Below are positions 50,932 through 60,203 of a stretch of DNA of 64,000 nt, one piece after another. The notes under the pieces were generated by a model that searched no databases, was not told where the DNA came from, and worked only from the letters and a program-made list of their open reading frames with translations. The DNA is taken from the NCBI RefSeq assembly GCF_018881975.1, contig NZ_JACVPJ010000004.1:124001-188000 (forward strand). The letters run 5' to 3'. This stretch comes from Polynucleobacter sp. JS-Safj-400b-B2 (GTDB lineage: Bacteria > Pseudomonadota > Gammaproteobacteria > Burkholderiales > Burkholderiaceae). The stretch's first letter is position 1. Every line of letters starts with the position of its first letter. The position numbers were made by a program, and so were the translations under genes.

Positions 50932-51567
50932 CTATTGCTGTCGATAGGCTTCAGCATCTTCGCATGATGGGCATTTGTAATTGAGGGACGCCTTGGAGAC
51001 AATGTGCTTAACTCCGCACTTACGACATGATTTAAAGACCATCACATCAACCTCTCTTTCATCATCTTTGTTTATGATCTTTTTGCCGGACTTGGTCTTG
51101 TTGGTTTCCGCACCAAAAACAGATTTGCTAACTTGACGAACATGAATTTCACCCTTAGCCCCCAATCGTTCCGAATCTCTCTTCATGCGAATGAGTAGGT
51201 GAGCTCTTTCAGGGGTTAAGTCGGTTTGCTTTTGGCAGATATCATCATAATAGAGGCTGTAAGCACGCAAAAACCCGCGTACAGGATCATAGTTAAACTT
51301 CATTACGTCATCATAGATCTGCAAAAACATCGAGGAGTGAATGCGCCGTGAGTCGGTCTGCAAGTACCATGATTCGGATTCTGGAGTCTTACCGCTTGCG
51401 CTTTTGGTTCCAAACTTGTCACGATAAATGTTTCGGGCATCGGTTGCAGATAAACCCAGTACTTTTGAGATTGTTACGGCTCTTGCGCCGCAATCCAAAA
51501 GCTGAGGGGCTAGGGCTATACGCTCTTTGCGAGAGATGGCGTTACGCCGTATTGGAGTAAATTCCAT
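50932..51567 (-). CDS. FlhC-like transcriptional activator
   Basis: The 211-aa protein has an N-terminal helix-turn-helix (LLDCGARAVTISKVLGLSATDARNIYRD) and a C-terminal zinc ribbon with four cysteines (CRKCGVKHI, then YKCPSCED), the plan of FlhC (about 192 aa). FlhDC-like pairs are the master activators of transfer in SXT/R391 ICEs (SetCD) and IncC plasmids (AcaCD). It starts 1 base after the FlhD-like stop behind AAGGGGG. I infer that it activates the divergent pilus operon and other transfer genes. Confidence 0.75.
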   Translation of the reverse strand: MEFTPIRRNAISRKERIALAPQLLDCGARAVTISKVLGLSATDARNIYRDKFGTKSASGKTPESESWYLQTDSRRIHSSMFLQIYDDVMKFNYDPVRGFLRAYSLYYDDICQKQTDLTPERAHLLIRMKRDSERLGAKGEIHVRQVSKSVFGAETNKTKSGKKIINKDDEREVDVMVFKSCRKCGVKHIVSKASLNYKCPSCEDAEAYRQQ

Positions 51568-51568
51568 A

Positions 51569-51886
51569 TTACCCCCTTACCTGGATTGAGGTTAGCAGTG
51601 CATTGATTGCCTCGTCGCTTGCAACTCCGCTCACCATCATTTTTTCTATCACGGATTTATTTTTGATTCGGCACTCCCAAATTGGGAAGTTGAGTGCAGC
51701 CAGCTTATTGCGCTCAAAGCGCTTTGCATTGCAAATAGCATCAATAATCCCGGGAGGAATGCCATAAATGAGGCCGTTAACTGACTTGCCTGTTTCAATT
51801 ATGGTGTCAATTACAGCTTCATTTGAGCGTCTAATTGTATCCAAAACATGCTGGGGAGTGCTAACAATCGTACGATTTGATTCCAT
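51569..51886 (-). CDS. FlhD-like transcriptional activator subunit
   Basis: The 105-aa helical protein lies directly before the FlhC-like gene, as flhD does. Its middle part (FERNKLAALNFPIWECRIKN) resembles the region of FlhD where LxLPQMVKLAETNQLVCHFR is found. Length matches FlhD (about 116). FlhD binds FlhC as a heterohexamer; alone it does not bind DNA. The start follows GAAAGGAAAAGC. Similarity is weak, and the call rests partly on pairing with the FlhC-like gene. Confidence 0.6.
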   Translation of the reverse strand: MESNRTIVSTPQHVLDTIRRSNEAVIDTIIETGKSVNGLIYGIPPGIIDAICNAKRFERNKLAALNFPIWECRIKNKSVIEKMMVSGVASDEAINALLTSIQVRG

Positions 51887-51917
51887 ATGCTTTTCCTTTC
51901 GTTATTTGGAGCTTTGA

Positions 51918-52922
51918 TTAGGTTGCAAGTTGAGACGCTAAGGCTGATAATTTCTTTCTAAGCCCCTGAAGAATCGCTTTGCTTTCTGGTGCTGAAGCCG
52001 ATATTTGAGTGATTAACGCAGATGGATACTTGGCGATGATGATATCAATATCGGCCACAATTTTTTCCACACTCTCTAAGGAAACTTTTTTTGCTTCAAA
52101 TTCGCTTCTGATGTCATTTAATCGCTTTGATTCATGTTGAATTTCGGCGAGGATTCTTTCTTTCTCAGATGATTTCTCCGTTATCTCATCCTCGATTGAG
52201 TTAACTGCATCTTCTAGTGTTTTATATCGCTTTGGCAAGACCTCTTTAGTTACTTCAATCTCAACAATTCTTGGCGGTTTTTTGGTTTCATCAATCAAAT
52301 CCGATTGGATTAGCTTATTTTCTTTTTCAAGCTCCAGTACTCGATCTGATGCGTTTCGAGAATTAACTCGTAATTGAGCTGTTTCGGATTCAACCTCCTT
52401 GAGTTGCCGCTCCAATTCAATAATTCTTGATTCTGACTCAATATTTTCTCGCTCATAATCAGATAACTTCTCTGCATTTACGCGGTTTTCCTTGATTGAG
52501 TCGAGCACCTTGTCTATTGTTGAGTTTGAAAGAGTGCCATTAATAGCTAAATTTTTCAACTCTTCGATAATTTCAGGATCTGTATCTTGGCCAAGTAATG
52601 CTAGCTTGGCGATTGGAAATTCGCGAAATTTTTTAAATTCAGGGGCTGAAAGATTTTCAAAATGAAGCCTATAGTTTGCGGCAGCTGTTTGAAGTTTTCG
52701 TACATTTCGACTGGAGAATCCACAATGTGTTGTAACTATTTCCAAGAAATTATCAGGCACATGGCTTTCCAGCTCATTAAGCTTTAACCCGATGTCTATC
52801 ATGGTGCGAGACGCCTGGTCTCGTAATGTATTAATTCCGTTTATTAACATCAGCACGACCGTTCGGTCATCGCTAGTAAGTTTTGATAGGGATTGATATT
52901 GCGCGATTTGATTTTCGCTCAT
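51918..52922 (-). CDS. DUF3102-like DNA-binding/coiled-coil protein
   Basis: The first 120 residues (DIGLKLNELESHVPDNFLEI, FSSRNVRKLQTAAANYRLHF) match the plan of DUF3102: an initial helix, then an FSxRxxxxLxxxA helix-turn-helix-like unit. A long coiled coil (about 150-300) follows. KfrA-like plasmid proteins also combine an N-terminal DNA-binding part and a long coil, and act in regulation or segregation. It starts the FlhDC-like operon behind AAGGACAAGC and may repress it through the dyads upstream; this is inferred from position. Confidence 0.6.
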   Translation of the reverse strand: MSENQIAQYQSLSKLTSDDRTVVLMLINGINTLRDQASRTMIDIGLKLNELESHVPDNFLEIVTTHCGFSSRNVRKLQTAAANYRLHFENLSAPEFKKFREFPIAKLALLGQDTDPEIIEELKNLAINGTLSNSTIDKVLDSIKENRVNAEKLSDYERENIESESRIIELERQLKEVESETAQLRVNSRNASDRVLELEKENKLIQSDLIDETKKPPRIVEIEVTKEVLPKRYKTLEDAVNSIEDEITEKSSEKERILAEIQHESKRLNDIRSEFEAKKVSLESVEKIVADIDIIIAKYPSALITQISASAPESKAILQGLRKKLSALASQLAT

Positions 52923-52958
52923 GAGCTTGTCCTTAATTAAGTTGTACTACAGGTCTAA

Positions 52959-53039
52959 TGCAATAAAAATAATTGCACTATTAGGTTCTCATGAGTAAAT
53001 GCGATGTCAACTTCCGAAAACTGTAAAAATAATTACAGT
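52959..53039. promoter_or_regulatory. two operator-like dyads in the divergent promoter region
   Basis: TGCAAT-N7-ATTGCA (52959-52977) and ACTGTAA..TTACAGT (53020-53039) share the core TAAAAATAATT and lie about 61 bases centre to centre. They lie 40-120 bases before the start of the DUF3102-like gene, between it and the pilus operon. Spaced, similar dyads suggest cooperative binding of a regulator. Confidence 0.45.
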
Positions 53040-53179
53040 ATTTGACTAGCAATTAGACTACCCCGATGGCGGGCTCCTAACTTGGCGATTTTGTTTCACC
53101 TACTTTTATCTAATTACTTCTTCCCTTGCAACGTAAACATAACCTTTTAATGGGTTGATTTAGTTTCTTTATAGGGTTA

Positions 53180-53345
53180 CCCCTGACGGTGCGCTCGTCC
53201 CCAAACCCCAAAACCAAGGTGCGGCGGTGTGTGGACTTGGGTGTGTCGGCGCTCGTCGGAACTCAGTGCAGAAGAGAAGATCGAGGGCGCCGAAGGCTTA
53301 CAAAACCTTGCCGTGCCGTTTGCAAAGGCGCTCACGGGCCAAAAA
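53180..53345. other. GC-rich non-coding segment
   Basis: This segment before the pilus operon is markedly richer in G+C than its surroundings. It shows short stems (GGCGC/GCGCC, AAGG..CCTT) and near its end contains the 12-mer GCGCTCACGGGC, also found at the start of the RNA-like locus at 61.98 kb. An ORF across it is probably not real. The remaining 53040-53179 and 53346-53454 hold no feature I can support. Confidence 0.35.
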
Positions 53346-53454
53346 AATTAAAAGATATTTTTTTAATTTTTATTCTGCAAAAATTTCTTAATGATTGGTT
53401 ATGGTTTTGGAGTTGGTATTGAGAAAAATATGGCTGTAACCATAGAGCCAATCA

Positions 53455-55362
53455 ATGCCAATCGAAATAAAAAATCATACCAAAAATATACCAGAAGTAA
53501 CTGGTGGGGCCAAAGATAAGCTTATGGTTTCGGCGCCAAACAAGGTTGATGTAGTTGGCAATGTCCAGGCTACACCTGCCGAAAAACTTACAAATCAATT
53601 GGTAACACAACCAAATCAATCCAGCGATGAACTCGACAAAATGGCAAGAATTTCCCTAGAGGATGGTTTGCGAAAATTTGGTATTAAAGAGTCTCACATA
53701 AAGGCGGCGCTCCAACGTGTTCGCGTCACTAGAGAATCGTTAAGCGAGGTTATGCGCTCATCTGATTATGGGTTTGTAAATCCAGAGACGATTGCCAAAA
53801 TTAATGCCTATATGGAGGGAATGGAATACCTTGACCCCACAATTATTGAGAGAGTAAACAATATCGAAATCAGTAAGTGGGTTCAAATACCGGATTTTGA
53901 GGGCTTTGTACCCGTAGATATCAATAAGGAGGCCAACACCATTACGGTTGCAGTTTCCGAAAGGCTGCTAATAAATAAAGCTCAGGATCATTTTGAGGGC
54001 TATCGAATTATCTGGCAGATTGCAAGTAACAAAACCATTCAGTCTATTTATAGACAATTTTTTGCAAACACGGCCCAAAAATTTGATGCGATTCATGAGG
54101 AATTAATTCAAATTGATTTTGCAAAAGACTCTGGGGCCGAGGCATTAAATAGGACCATCAATAGCCTTATTCGTCACGCGTGTTACATGGGTGCCTCAGA
54201 CATCATGATTCATCCGATGCGCACTAATACGGGGGGTGTGATATTGCTTAAGGTAGGTGGCGTAGGGGAGTTATTTCGATTTATTAGTTGGGAGATTTAC
54301 GCAAAAATAGTCAATAAATTTAAGTTGGATGCGGCACATTCTGATTCCCTTAAAACCACGCCCTTAGAAGGCAAGCTTGAGTTTACGGAAAGGGATAGAA
54401 AAGAATTCCCTGAAATTATTGATCGATATGCCTTTCGAGTTCAATTAACTTCTTACGCAGAAAACAAAGATGGGTTTATTTCAGTTGAAATGCGTATTTT
54501 GGATCAGCAATCAGAGGCGTCGGACTTTGAACAGCTGGGCATGGATCCCACAACATCAGAACAGTTAACTGAATTTTCTCAAACTTCGCATGGTCTTTTA
54601 ATAGTATGCGGCCCAACTGGCAGCGGAAAAACATCGACCTTATACGCCTGGCTTAATCTAATAGACCCCATCGAGAGATGGGTTCAGTCAATTGAGAATC
54701 CAGTTGAGTATTCAAAGGGATTGTGGATGCAGTACCAAATCCCTAAAGCGGGATCTAATGCCAACACCAGCGAAGTCGATGGGGCAAAAAGAATCTTTAA
54801 GAGTCTTTTGAGGAATGCCCCAGACGTTATTTTGGCTGGTGAGGTACGAGATGCCGAGATCACAGAAATTGTGATCGATTTGGCAAACACAGGGCATCTA
54901 GCGGCAACGACAATGCATACCAATGATGCTGCGCTAGCGATTGGGCGCCTTAAAAACTTTAAACTGGATATGTCGACTTTGGCGTCGATTTTGCTGGGTA
55001 TCTTTGCACAGCGCCTAGTGCAGGTCTTGTGCATCAAATGCAAAATCCCAGACGAAAGCAACCGTACCGCTGACGAATTAAATCATTTGTGGCTGGATAA
55101 ATATGATAAGAAGGCTTTTACTAGGAATCCATCGGGATGCCCTCATTGTGATTACAGGGGTTATCGCGGAAGAAGGATGATTTGCGAGCTTCTGGTGGTA
55201 ACCCCCGAAATTAGGGGCATGATTGAGTCGGGCGCTGCGCCATCAGCGATTGCTAGAAAGGGCATTCGCTCAGACTCAAATTTACGGGCAAACGCATTGA
55301 AGTTGGTTGCTCAGGGGATTACCTCTATGGAAGAGGTTTCTAGAGTCACGCGCAAAGAATAA
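53455..55362 (+). CDS. type IV pilus assembly ATPase (PilB/GspE family)
   Basis: The 635-aa protein has a long N-terminal region (about 1-230) with the MshEN-like linker, then the ATPase core: Walker A CGPTGSGKTSTLY (about 385), an Asp box with SIENPVEY, Walker B RNAPDVILAGEVRD, a His box TGHLAATTMHTNDAA and the Cys cluster CIKCK..CPHCDYRGYRGRR near the end. It powers pilin polymerisation at the inner membrane. It begins the pilus operon; the platform gene starts 2 bases after its stop. The N-terminal 65 residues are low in complexity and lack the usual MshEN start. Confidence 0.93.
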   Translation: MPIEIKNHTKNIPEVTGGAKDKLMVSAPNKVDVVGNVQATPAEKLTNQLVTQPNQSSDELDKMARISLEDGLRKFGIKESHIKAALQRVRVTRESLSEVMRSSDYGFVNPETIAKINAYMEGMEYLDPTIIERVNNIEISKWVQIPDFEGFVPVDINKEANTITVAVSERLLINKAQDHFEGYRIIWQIASNKTIQSIYRQFFANTAQKFDAIHEELIQIDFAKDSGAEALNRTINSLIRHACYMGASDIMIHPMRTNTGGVILLKVGGVGELFRFISWEIYAKIVNKFKLDAAHSDSLKTTPLEGKLEFTERDRKEFPEIIDRYAFRVQLTSYAENKDGFISVEMRILDQQSEASDFEQLGMDPTTSEQLTEFSQTSHGLLIVCGPTGSGKTSTLYAWLNLIDPIERWVQSIENPVEYSKGLWMQYQIPKAGSNANTSEVDGAKRIFKSLLRNAPDVILAGEVRDAEITEIVIDLANTGHLAATTMHTNDAALAIGRLKNFKLDMSTLASILLGIFAQRLVQVLCIKCKIPDESNRTADELNHLWLDKYDKKAFTRNPSGCPHCDYRGYRGRRMICELLVVTPEIRGMIESGAAPSAIARKGIRSDSNLRANALKLVAQGITSMEEVSRVTRKE

Positions 55363-55364
55363 TT

Positions 55365-56576
55365 ATGCAATTTACTTATTCATTTTCCGCTAAGTCATTG
55401 GATAAAAATGGAAGGGAAGCCGTTAAGCCAACTCGAGGGATGGTGATCGCCAGCTCACTGGATTTAGCTTATTTTAAAGTTAAGAAAAATGGTTTTTTTA
55501 AGCCATACATCAAAATTAACCTACTTGAGACGATTAATACATGGCTGGGCGCGAAGGTAGATCAAAAAGAACTTTCTCGATTTTATCGAACTGTCGGCGT
55601 ACGCCTTGGGAACAATGGGTCACCACTAGAGGCCATTAGTGCTGGGCAAGATTTTGTCACGGATAAGCGTTTAAGTAGCGCCATCGCGATTATTAAAAGC
55701 TCAATTGAGCAAGGCGAAAGAATTTATGAGGCAATGAAGATTGCTGGGATTGACGATCGCCATTGCATGATGATAAAGGCGATGCAGGAGGGCGGCCAAA
55801 CTGGAAAGGGATTCCTAGATCTATCGAAAGAAATTGCCGATCAAGAAAAGTTGCGGGTAGCAATTTCAGGGATGCTGCGAATGTTAAAAATCGCTGTCTT
55901 TGGTTTTTACTTATTTATTCCAGGATTAATTTTTGAACTAGCCCCAAAAATGCTTTCTTTCTTTGAGAAGGTTGGCAAAGATGCTCTAAAGATTCCAGAT
56001 TATGTGATCGTTTTTTACGATTTTGTTAGGGCTGCTAATGAGTATCCACCTCTTTTTATAGTTCCTTACGTGGTGTTGCCAGTGCTATTTATTTCATTTT
56101 TGAAATCAAATTTATTGGTAAGAATCCTGGACAAAATTACCCTAATTAAAAATTTTTCCATTTATGCAGAGCATGCTCAAATTTGGTCAATATATGGATT
56201 ACTGTACCGGGCCGGTGTTCGCCCTGACGAGATTATGGATGTGCTGGCTAAGACCGTGAGACGCGATGAAACGCGAGACTCAATTTCGATTTTCTCAAAA
56301 CGAATTAAGGCCGGCATTGATGAAAATAACGCCATACAAATTGCACAATTCCCCCTATTTGTGACGTCTGCATATATTGCGGCAAAAAATTCAGGATCAC
56401 TTGCAGACGAACTTATTAACTTCTCAAACAACCTCAAGGAAGACGTTGAAGCCATGTCGTCAAAAATTGGCGACCTGGTAGAACTTTTTTCAAAGTTAGT
56501 TTTGGGAACGATTGTCGTAATTGTTTTTATGTTAGTTCTTTACCCAATTATGGGCCCTATGATTTCAAGCTTCTAA
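55365..56576 (+). CDS. pilus platform protein (PilC/GspF family)
   Basis: The 403-aa protein has two GspF domains (about 70-190 and 270-390) and three hydrophobic segments (about 183-200, 225-245 and 375-398), with FYRTVGVRLGNNGSPLEAIS and MMIKAMQEGGQTGKGFLDLS in the first domain. It anchors the ATPase in the inner membrane. Spacing to both neighbours is minimal, consistent with one operon. Confidence 0.9.
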   Translation: MQFTYSFSAKSLDKNGREAVKPTRGMVIASSLDLAYFKVKKNGFFKPYIKINLLETINTWLGAKVDQKELSRFYRTVGVRLGNNGSPLEAISAGQDFVTDKRLSSAIAIIKSSIEQGERIYEAMKIAGIDDRHCMMIKAMQEGGQTGKGFLDLSKEIADQEKLRVAISGMLRMLKIAVFGFYLFIPGLIFELAPKMLSFFEKVGKDALKIPDYVIVFYDFVRAANEYPPLFIVPYVVLPVLFISFLKSNLLVRILDKITLIKNFSIYAEHAQIWSIYGLLYRAGVRPDEIMDVLAKTVRRDETRDSISIFSKRIKAGIDENNAIQIAQFPLFVTSAYIAAKNSGSLADELINFSNNLKEDVEAMSSKIGDLVELFSKLVLGTIVVIVFMLVLYPIMGPMISSF

Positions 56577-56585
56577 AGGAATTTT

Positions 56586-57215
56586 ATGCATTCACCTACA
56601 CTAATCCTGCCACTTTTTCGCCCTTATGGCGTTGCTAGAAAGAAGACTCAGCGCGGGGCATTTGACCCAATCTCAGTAATTATTACTGTTGTCATTATTG
56701 GCATCTTGGCTACGCTTGCTGTTTCAAATTTTAGCGGTGATTCAACTCGAGCCACGAAATTACTAAATAATCTGAAGATTTATTCTGACGGCATGAAACG
56801 CGTAAAGCTTGATACTGGTTGCTATCCAAAGCAACTTCAAACCATTAAGGACAACACGTTTTCCGGCGCTAGCCAAAATTTTTGCGGTGTTGATATCTCG
56901 GCTACTTGGCATGGCCCTTATGTGGACAATGTTCAAACAGATAGCAACGGCAATGGGCTCTTCTCAGATTTTTCTAGTGCCGTCGCAACGATTTCGACTC
57001 AGCCGACACCAGCAACTGGGCTCGGGACTTTCTATCAGATTGACGTGTCGAATATTCCAAGCTCTACGCTATATGAACTGGGTAGAATTTGCAATAACTC
57101 GAAAACTTCCGGCGGAACATTTAATGTCTCTCCGGTCACTACTTGTATTATCAATCCAGGCTCAGGATCGAGCTCAGTTGGTAGCGTCAGCATATTGATT
57201 GAAGAGACCAACTAA
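56586..57215 (+). CDS. prepilin-like protein with unusual cleavage region
   Basis: After a basic leader the sequence reads TQRGAFDPISVIITVVIIGI: a Gly before a 20-residue hydrophobic helix, as in prepilins. The usual F at +1 and E at +5 are missing; with cleavage after Gly, +1 is Ala, +3 Asp and +5 Ile. The C-terminal body has two cysteine pairs and a conserved-looking GCYPKQL segment, as in type IVb major pilins. It directly follows the platform gene and is the best candidate for the main subunit. Confidence 0.75.
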   Translation: MHSPTLILPLFRPYGVARKKTQRGAFDPISVIITVVIIGILATLAVSNFSGDSTRATKLLNNLKIYSDGMKRVKLDTGCYPKQLQTIKDNTFSGASQNFCGVDISATWHGPYVDNVQTDSNGNGLFSDFSSAVATISTQPTPATGLGTFYQIDVSNIPSSTLYELGRICNNSKTSGGTFNVSPVTTCIINPGSGSSSVGSVSILIEETN

Positions 57216-58037
57216 TTGTCAAAAAGGGGTCAAGGTGGATTCGTTTTATACGGTACCGTTGCGTTTTTAGCGATGGCATTATTGGCGTTCGCCTTGGGCT
57301 GGTCTAGCCGCATCACCCAAAATGAGGTGGCCAAACAGTCGACCGTTTACAACGATTCAATCCGGCAGGTTAAAAATGCGATTGTTCAGTGGTATGAGAT
57401 AAATGCCGCTGCTAACAGCCAGAATTCGTCTGCCTTTTCGGACCAATTTTTGCAATCAAATTTTGCTCAGAATTTACCAACCTCTGTGAATATAAAATCC
57501 TCGATTCTGATTGGGCAGAATTGCACGGATTTGAAATATTGCTCCCCGTACCATGTATTTGCCATTTGGGTTTCACCTAAAGGCGGCGTCGATACATCTG
57601 CATTTAATCCGGCGACAGGAGAATTTTCCCCTGCACCAAATTCGACTTCTTTGCTGTTATCAACCAAGTCAATACAGGACGCATTATTAACTAAATCGAT
57701 AGCTGCCTTAGATAACCTTGGGTCCAGACTAGCTCAGCGGTTTAGTTCGGGGTTTGGCGTTTCAACTGGGCACTCGTCTTCTAACTTATTTCGCGCACAA
57801 GACTGCTCCAATCCAGCGCCCGACGATATTCCCTGTATTAACACCTATGCATCGGTGGTTTCCAGCAATTTTCCTGCAATCACAAATATAAGCGCATTGG
57901 AAATGCGGGATGCCTGGGGCAATGATTTTCTCTTCTCTAATTTGCAAAATTCAAATTTAGATATTCCATATACCGCATCCCTAGAGATGATTACGCCTTG
58001 GGGGCAACCAATTTTCATGACCGTAACACAACCATAG
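57216..58037 (+). CDS. minor prepilin-like protein, TTG start
   Basis: It starts with TTG immediately after the preceding stop. The N-terminus SKRGQGGFVLYGTVAFLAMA has a GG before a hydrophobic helix; Phe at +1 is normal but Gly replaces Glu at +5. The 240-residue body has four cysteines near the middle and end. It is probably a minor pilin or pseudopilin at the tip. It lies between the main prepilin and the retraction-type ATPase. Confidence 0.7.
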   Translation: MSKRGQGGFVLYGTVAFLAMALLAFALGWSSRITQNEVAKQSTVYNDSIRQVKNAIVQWYEINAAANSQNSSAFSDQFLQSNFAQNLPTSVNIKSSILIGQNCTDLKYCSPYHVFAIWVSPKGGVDTSAFNPATGEFSPAPNSTSLLLSTKSIQDALLTKSIAALDNLGSRLAQRFSSGFGVSTGHSSSNLFRAQDCSNPAPDDIPCINTYASVVSSNFPAITNISALEMRDAWGNDFLFSNLQNSNLDIPYTASLEMITPWGQPIFMTVTQP

Positions 58038-59105
58038 ATGATATATATGAACCTTTCTGACCTCATTGACACAATACTGCAAGACCATACCGTAACAGAT
58101 ATTCACATCCGTGAGAATATGACGCCATGGCTCCGGTCTGATATTGGAAATCACTTTCAAGCCAATGTTGAGCCAATCGACTCAGGTGTCATCCAGAGCT
58201 GGATAGATGCCCATGTTTTTCCTGATTGCAAATCACGACTTAAGAAGAAGGGCGGAGCTCATGATTTTGCTATCACCGTTCGAAAAAACCGATTGCGCGG
58301 ACAGGTATTTTTAGTTGGTGGGCAGGTGGGGATAGTTCTGCGTAAATTGTCAGAAAAGCTGCTGAAATTTGAATCCCTTGGCATTCCAAACAAAGTTCTT
58401 GATCTCTTCAGTAAGAGCAGAGGTCTTGTCGCCGTTACAGGGGCCACTGGTAGCGGGAAATCGACTACTTGCGCCTCTATTATTAATCACTTTAATAACA
58501 CCCGAAGTGAGCACATAATCACGGCTGAAGACCCAATTGAATATTTATTTAAAAGCAATAAATCCCTCATTGACCAATTGGAAATTGGGCCTGATGCAGA
58601 TGCGCCGTCTTACGGGGAATGCCTTAGATCAGCCTTGAGGAAGGACTTTGACACACTATTCATTGGCGAAGTTAGAGGCCGCGAGACGATGGATATCGCC
58701 CTAGAAGCCGCAGAAACGGGTCATCTTGTTATGATTACGTTACATACCAATGGGGCCTATCAAACAATTGAGCGTATTGCTAGCTTCTATGAAGGGGCTG
58801 AACGCGCCGCCGTTCTTAACGTGCTTTCATCGGTTCTTTGCGGCGTTGTTTCTCAGGTTGCCATGCGTGACCGCGAAAAGAAGATCTGCCTTGGTGTAGA
58901 AGTATTAAACCCAACCAATCCCATTCGTAATCTCATTAAGAAAAATGACATTGTTGGGATTCGATCTGAGATGTACACGGGCTCCAAGGATGGTCAGCTC
59001 TTATTAAATGATTCGTTGCTTAAGCTTATCGACGAAGGTCGAATTGACCATGAGACAGCTTTGGCCGTTGCATTTGATCGTGATGAGCTTGAGAAAAAGT
59101 TATGA
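58038..59105 (+). CDS. PilT/PilU-type retraction ATPase
   Basis: The 355-aa protein is a compact PilT-like ATPase: TVTDIHIRENM near the N-terminus, Walker A VTGATGSGKSTT (about 133-144), EDPIEYL (Asp box), Walker B KDFDTLFIGEVRGRETM and His box TGHLVMITLHTNGA. PilT motors depolymerise pili. No Cys cluster is present, as expected for PilT. A dedicated retraction motor in an element-borne pilus is notable; R64-type thin pili carry a related gene. It overlaps the next prepilin gene by 4 bases. Confidence 0.88.
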   Translation: MIYMNLSDLIDTILQDHTVTDIHIRENMTPWLRSDIGNHFQANVEPIDSGVIQSWIDAHVFPDCKSRLKKKGGAHDFAITVRKNRLRGQVFLVGGQVGIVLRKLSEKLLKFESLGIPNKVLDLFSKSRGLVAVTGATGSGKSTTCASIINHFNNTRSEHIITAEDPIEYLFKSNKSLIDQLEIGPDADAPSYGECLRSALRKDFDTLFIGEVRGRETMDIALEAAETGHLVMITLHTNGAYQTIERIASFYEGAERAAVLNVLSSVLCGVVSQVAMRDREKKICLGVEVLNPTNPIRNLIKKNDIVGIRSEMYTGSKDGQLLLNDSLLKLIDEGRIDHETALAVAFDRDELEKKL

Positions 59106-60187
59106 TCATCATGCAAATTCAATATCATCAAAAACACTATAACAGGCGACACGTAAATCCCCTGCCTTTAGGCGCGGGGGTAGAGGTTGGACAGAAATAT
59201 CGGTCCGAAGGTGGATTTACTCTTCTTGAGATGCTCATATCGATTATTTTGCTGAGTATATTGATCTCACTTTCTACGCAGGCATTTGATGCTGGACGAA
59301 GGTTTTATGGGAAGATTCAAACTACTGAGATATTGAAAAATATTCAAACGGGTCTTCAAAATGCCTATTCAGATAATTTCTCGGTGATGGAGTCAAATCC
59401 AGGCCAAGTATTGACTTTTACAAATAACGTCACGCCTGGTGGCCCAAACCTAACAATCAATCAAAGCCTTCGCCAGTCCAACAAACTTTGTACCGGAACA
59501 AACAGCAGCACTTTTGCACCTATCGCTAAATACTTGGCCAATTCATATACCCAAAACTACCAAGATGGATATGGCGAGCCATTGTGCATTTTTATTACAC
59601 CTCAACAACAGGTTGTTATGAATGGCATTACTGTTAACTACCATACGATTGCCATCGTATCCGGCGGTCGCAACGGTACGATTGATCCCGCTACAAACTT
59701 ATCAGCAAACGGTGTATTAACCACAGTTGGCGATGATGTCGGCGTTCTCATCGACGGCAAGGGGCTTGCAAAAAATGCGATTGATATTACAGCTAAACGC
59801 CTATCAGTAATCACCAGTGCGTTGGAAATATTTTATGCCGCGAGATATCAAGTGGGTGCAGGACGCTCACCTAATATTGATTACTTTGCAAACGCAAGCA
59901 GAACTGGAGCGGCTTCATCAAATTTCGACTCCAGCGGACCAATTCCATCTACGGGAGGGGTGGCTTTAACATTGCCACAGGTTAATCTGAATGGGTTGCT
60001 GGCTTTGTCAATGTCTGATGTGACGGATGGTTTTGGCAACCTATTTCTGTTTGATAACTCATCTGACCTGGTGAGAAGTCCTGACAACGCAAATGTAAAT
60101 ATGACGCAGGCGCCTTATACAGCGACGATATTTACCAACTTACCAGGGGGGACGGTGATGTCTCAAACTGCCGTTGGTGCGTATTAA
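59102..60187 (+). CDS. canonical prepilin-like protein
   Basis: A 36-residue leader ends SEGG, followed by FTLLEMLISIILLSILISL: Gly before F+1 and Glu at +5, the full type IV prepilin signature. The body (about 300 residues) has a cysteine pair (LCTG, LCIF) and a glycine/serine-rich end. It probably acts as a minor pilin or, by size, as a PilV/PilX-like tip protein. It ends the pilus operon, with the third palindromic repeat after its stop. Confidence 0.8.
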   Translation: MIIMQIQYHQKHYNRRHVNPLPLGAGVEVGQKYRSEGGFTLLEMLISIILLSILISLSTQAFDAGRRFYGKIQTTEILKNIQTGLQNAYSDNFSVMESNPGQVLTFTNNVTPGGPNLTINQSLRQSNKLCTGTNSSTFAPIAKYLANSYTQNYQDGYGEPLCIFITPQQQVVMNGITVNYHTIAIVSGGRNGTIDPATNLSANGVLTTVGDDVGVLIDGKGLAKNAIDITAKRLSVITSALEIFYAARYQVGAGRSPNIDYFANASRTGAASSNFDSSGPIPSTGGVALTLPQVNLNGLLALSMSDVTDGFGNLFLFDNSSDLVRSPDNANVNMTQAPYTATIFTNLPGGTVMSQTAVGAY

Positions 60188-60203
60188 TATTTTTGGGGGA
60201 TTT

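Noticed and set aside
53189-53422. 77-codon ORF rich in Arg and Cys before the pilus operon
   Set aside because: It has no good start and only reflects open frames in a GC-rich, possibly structured segment.
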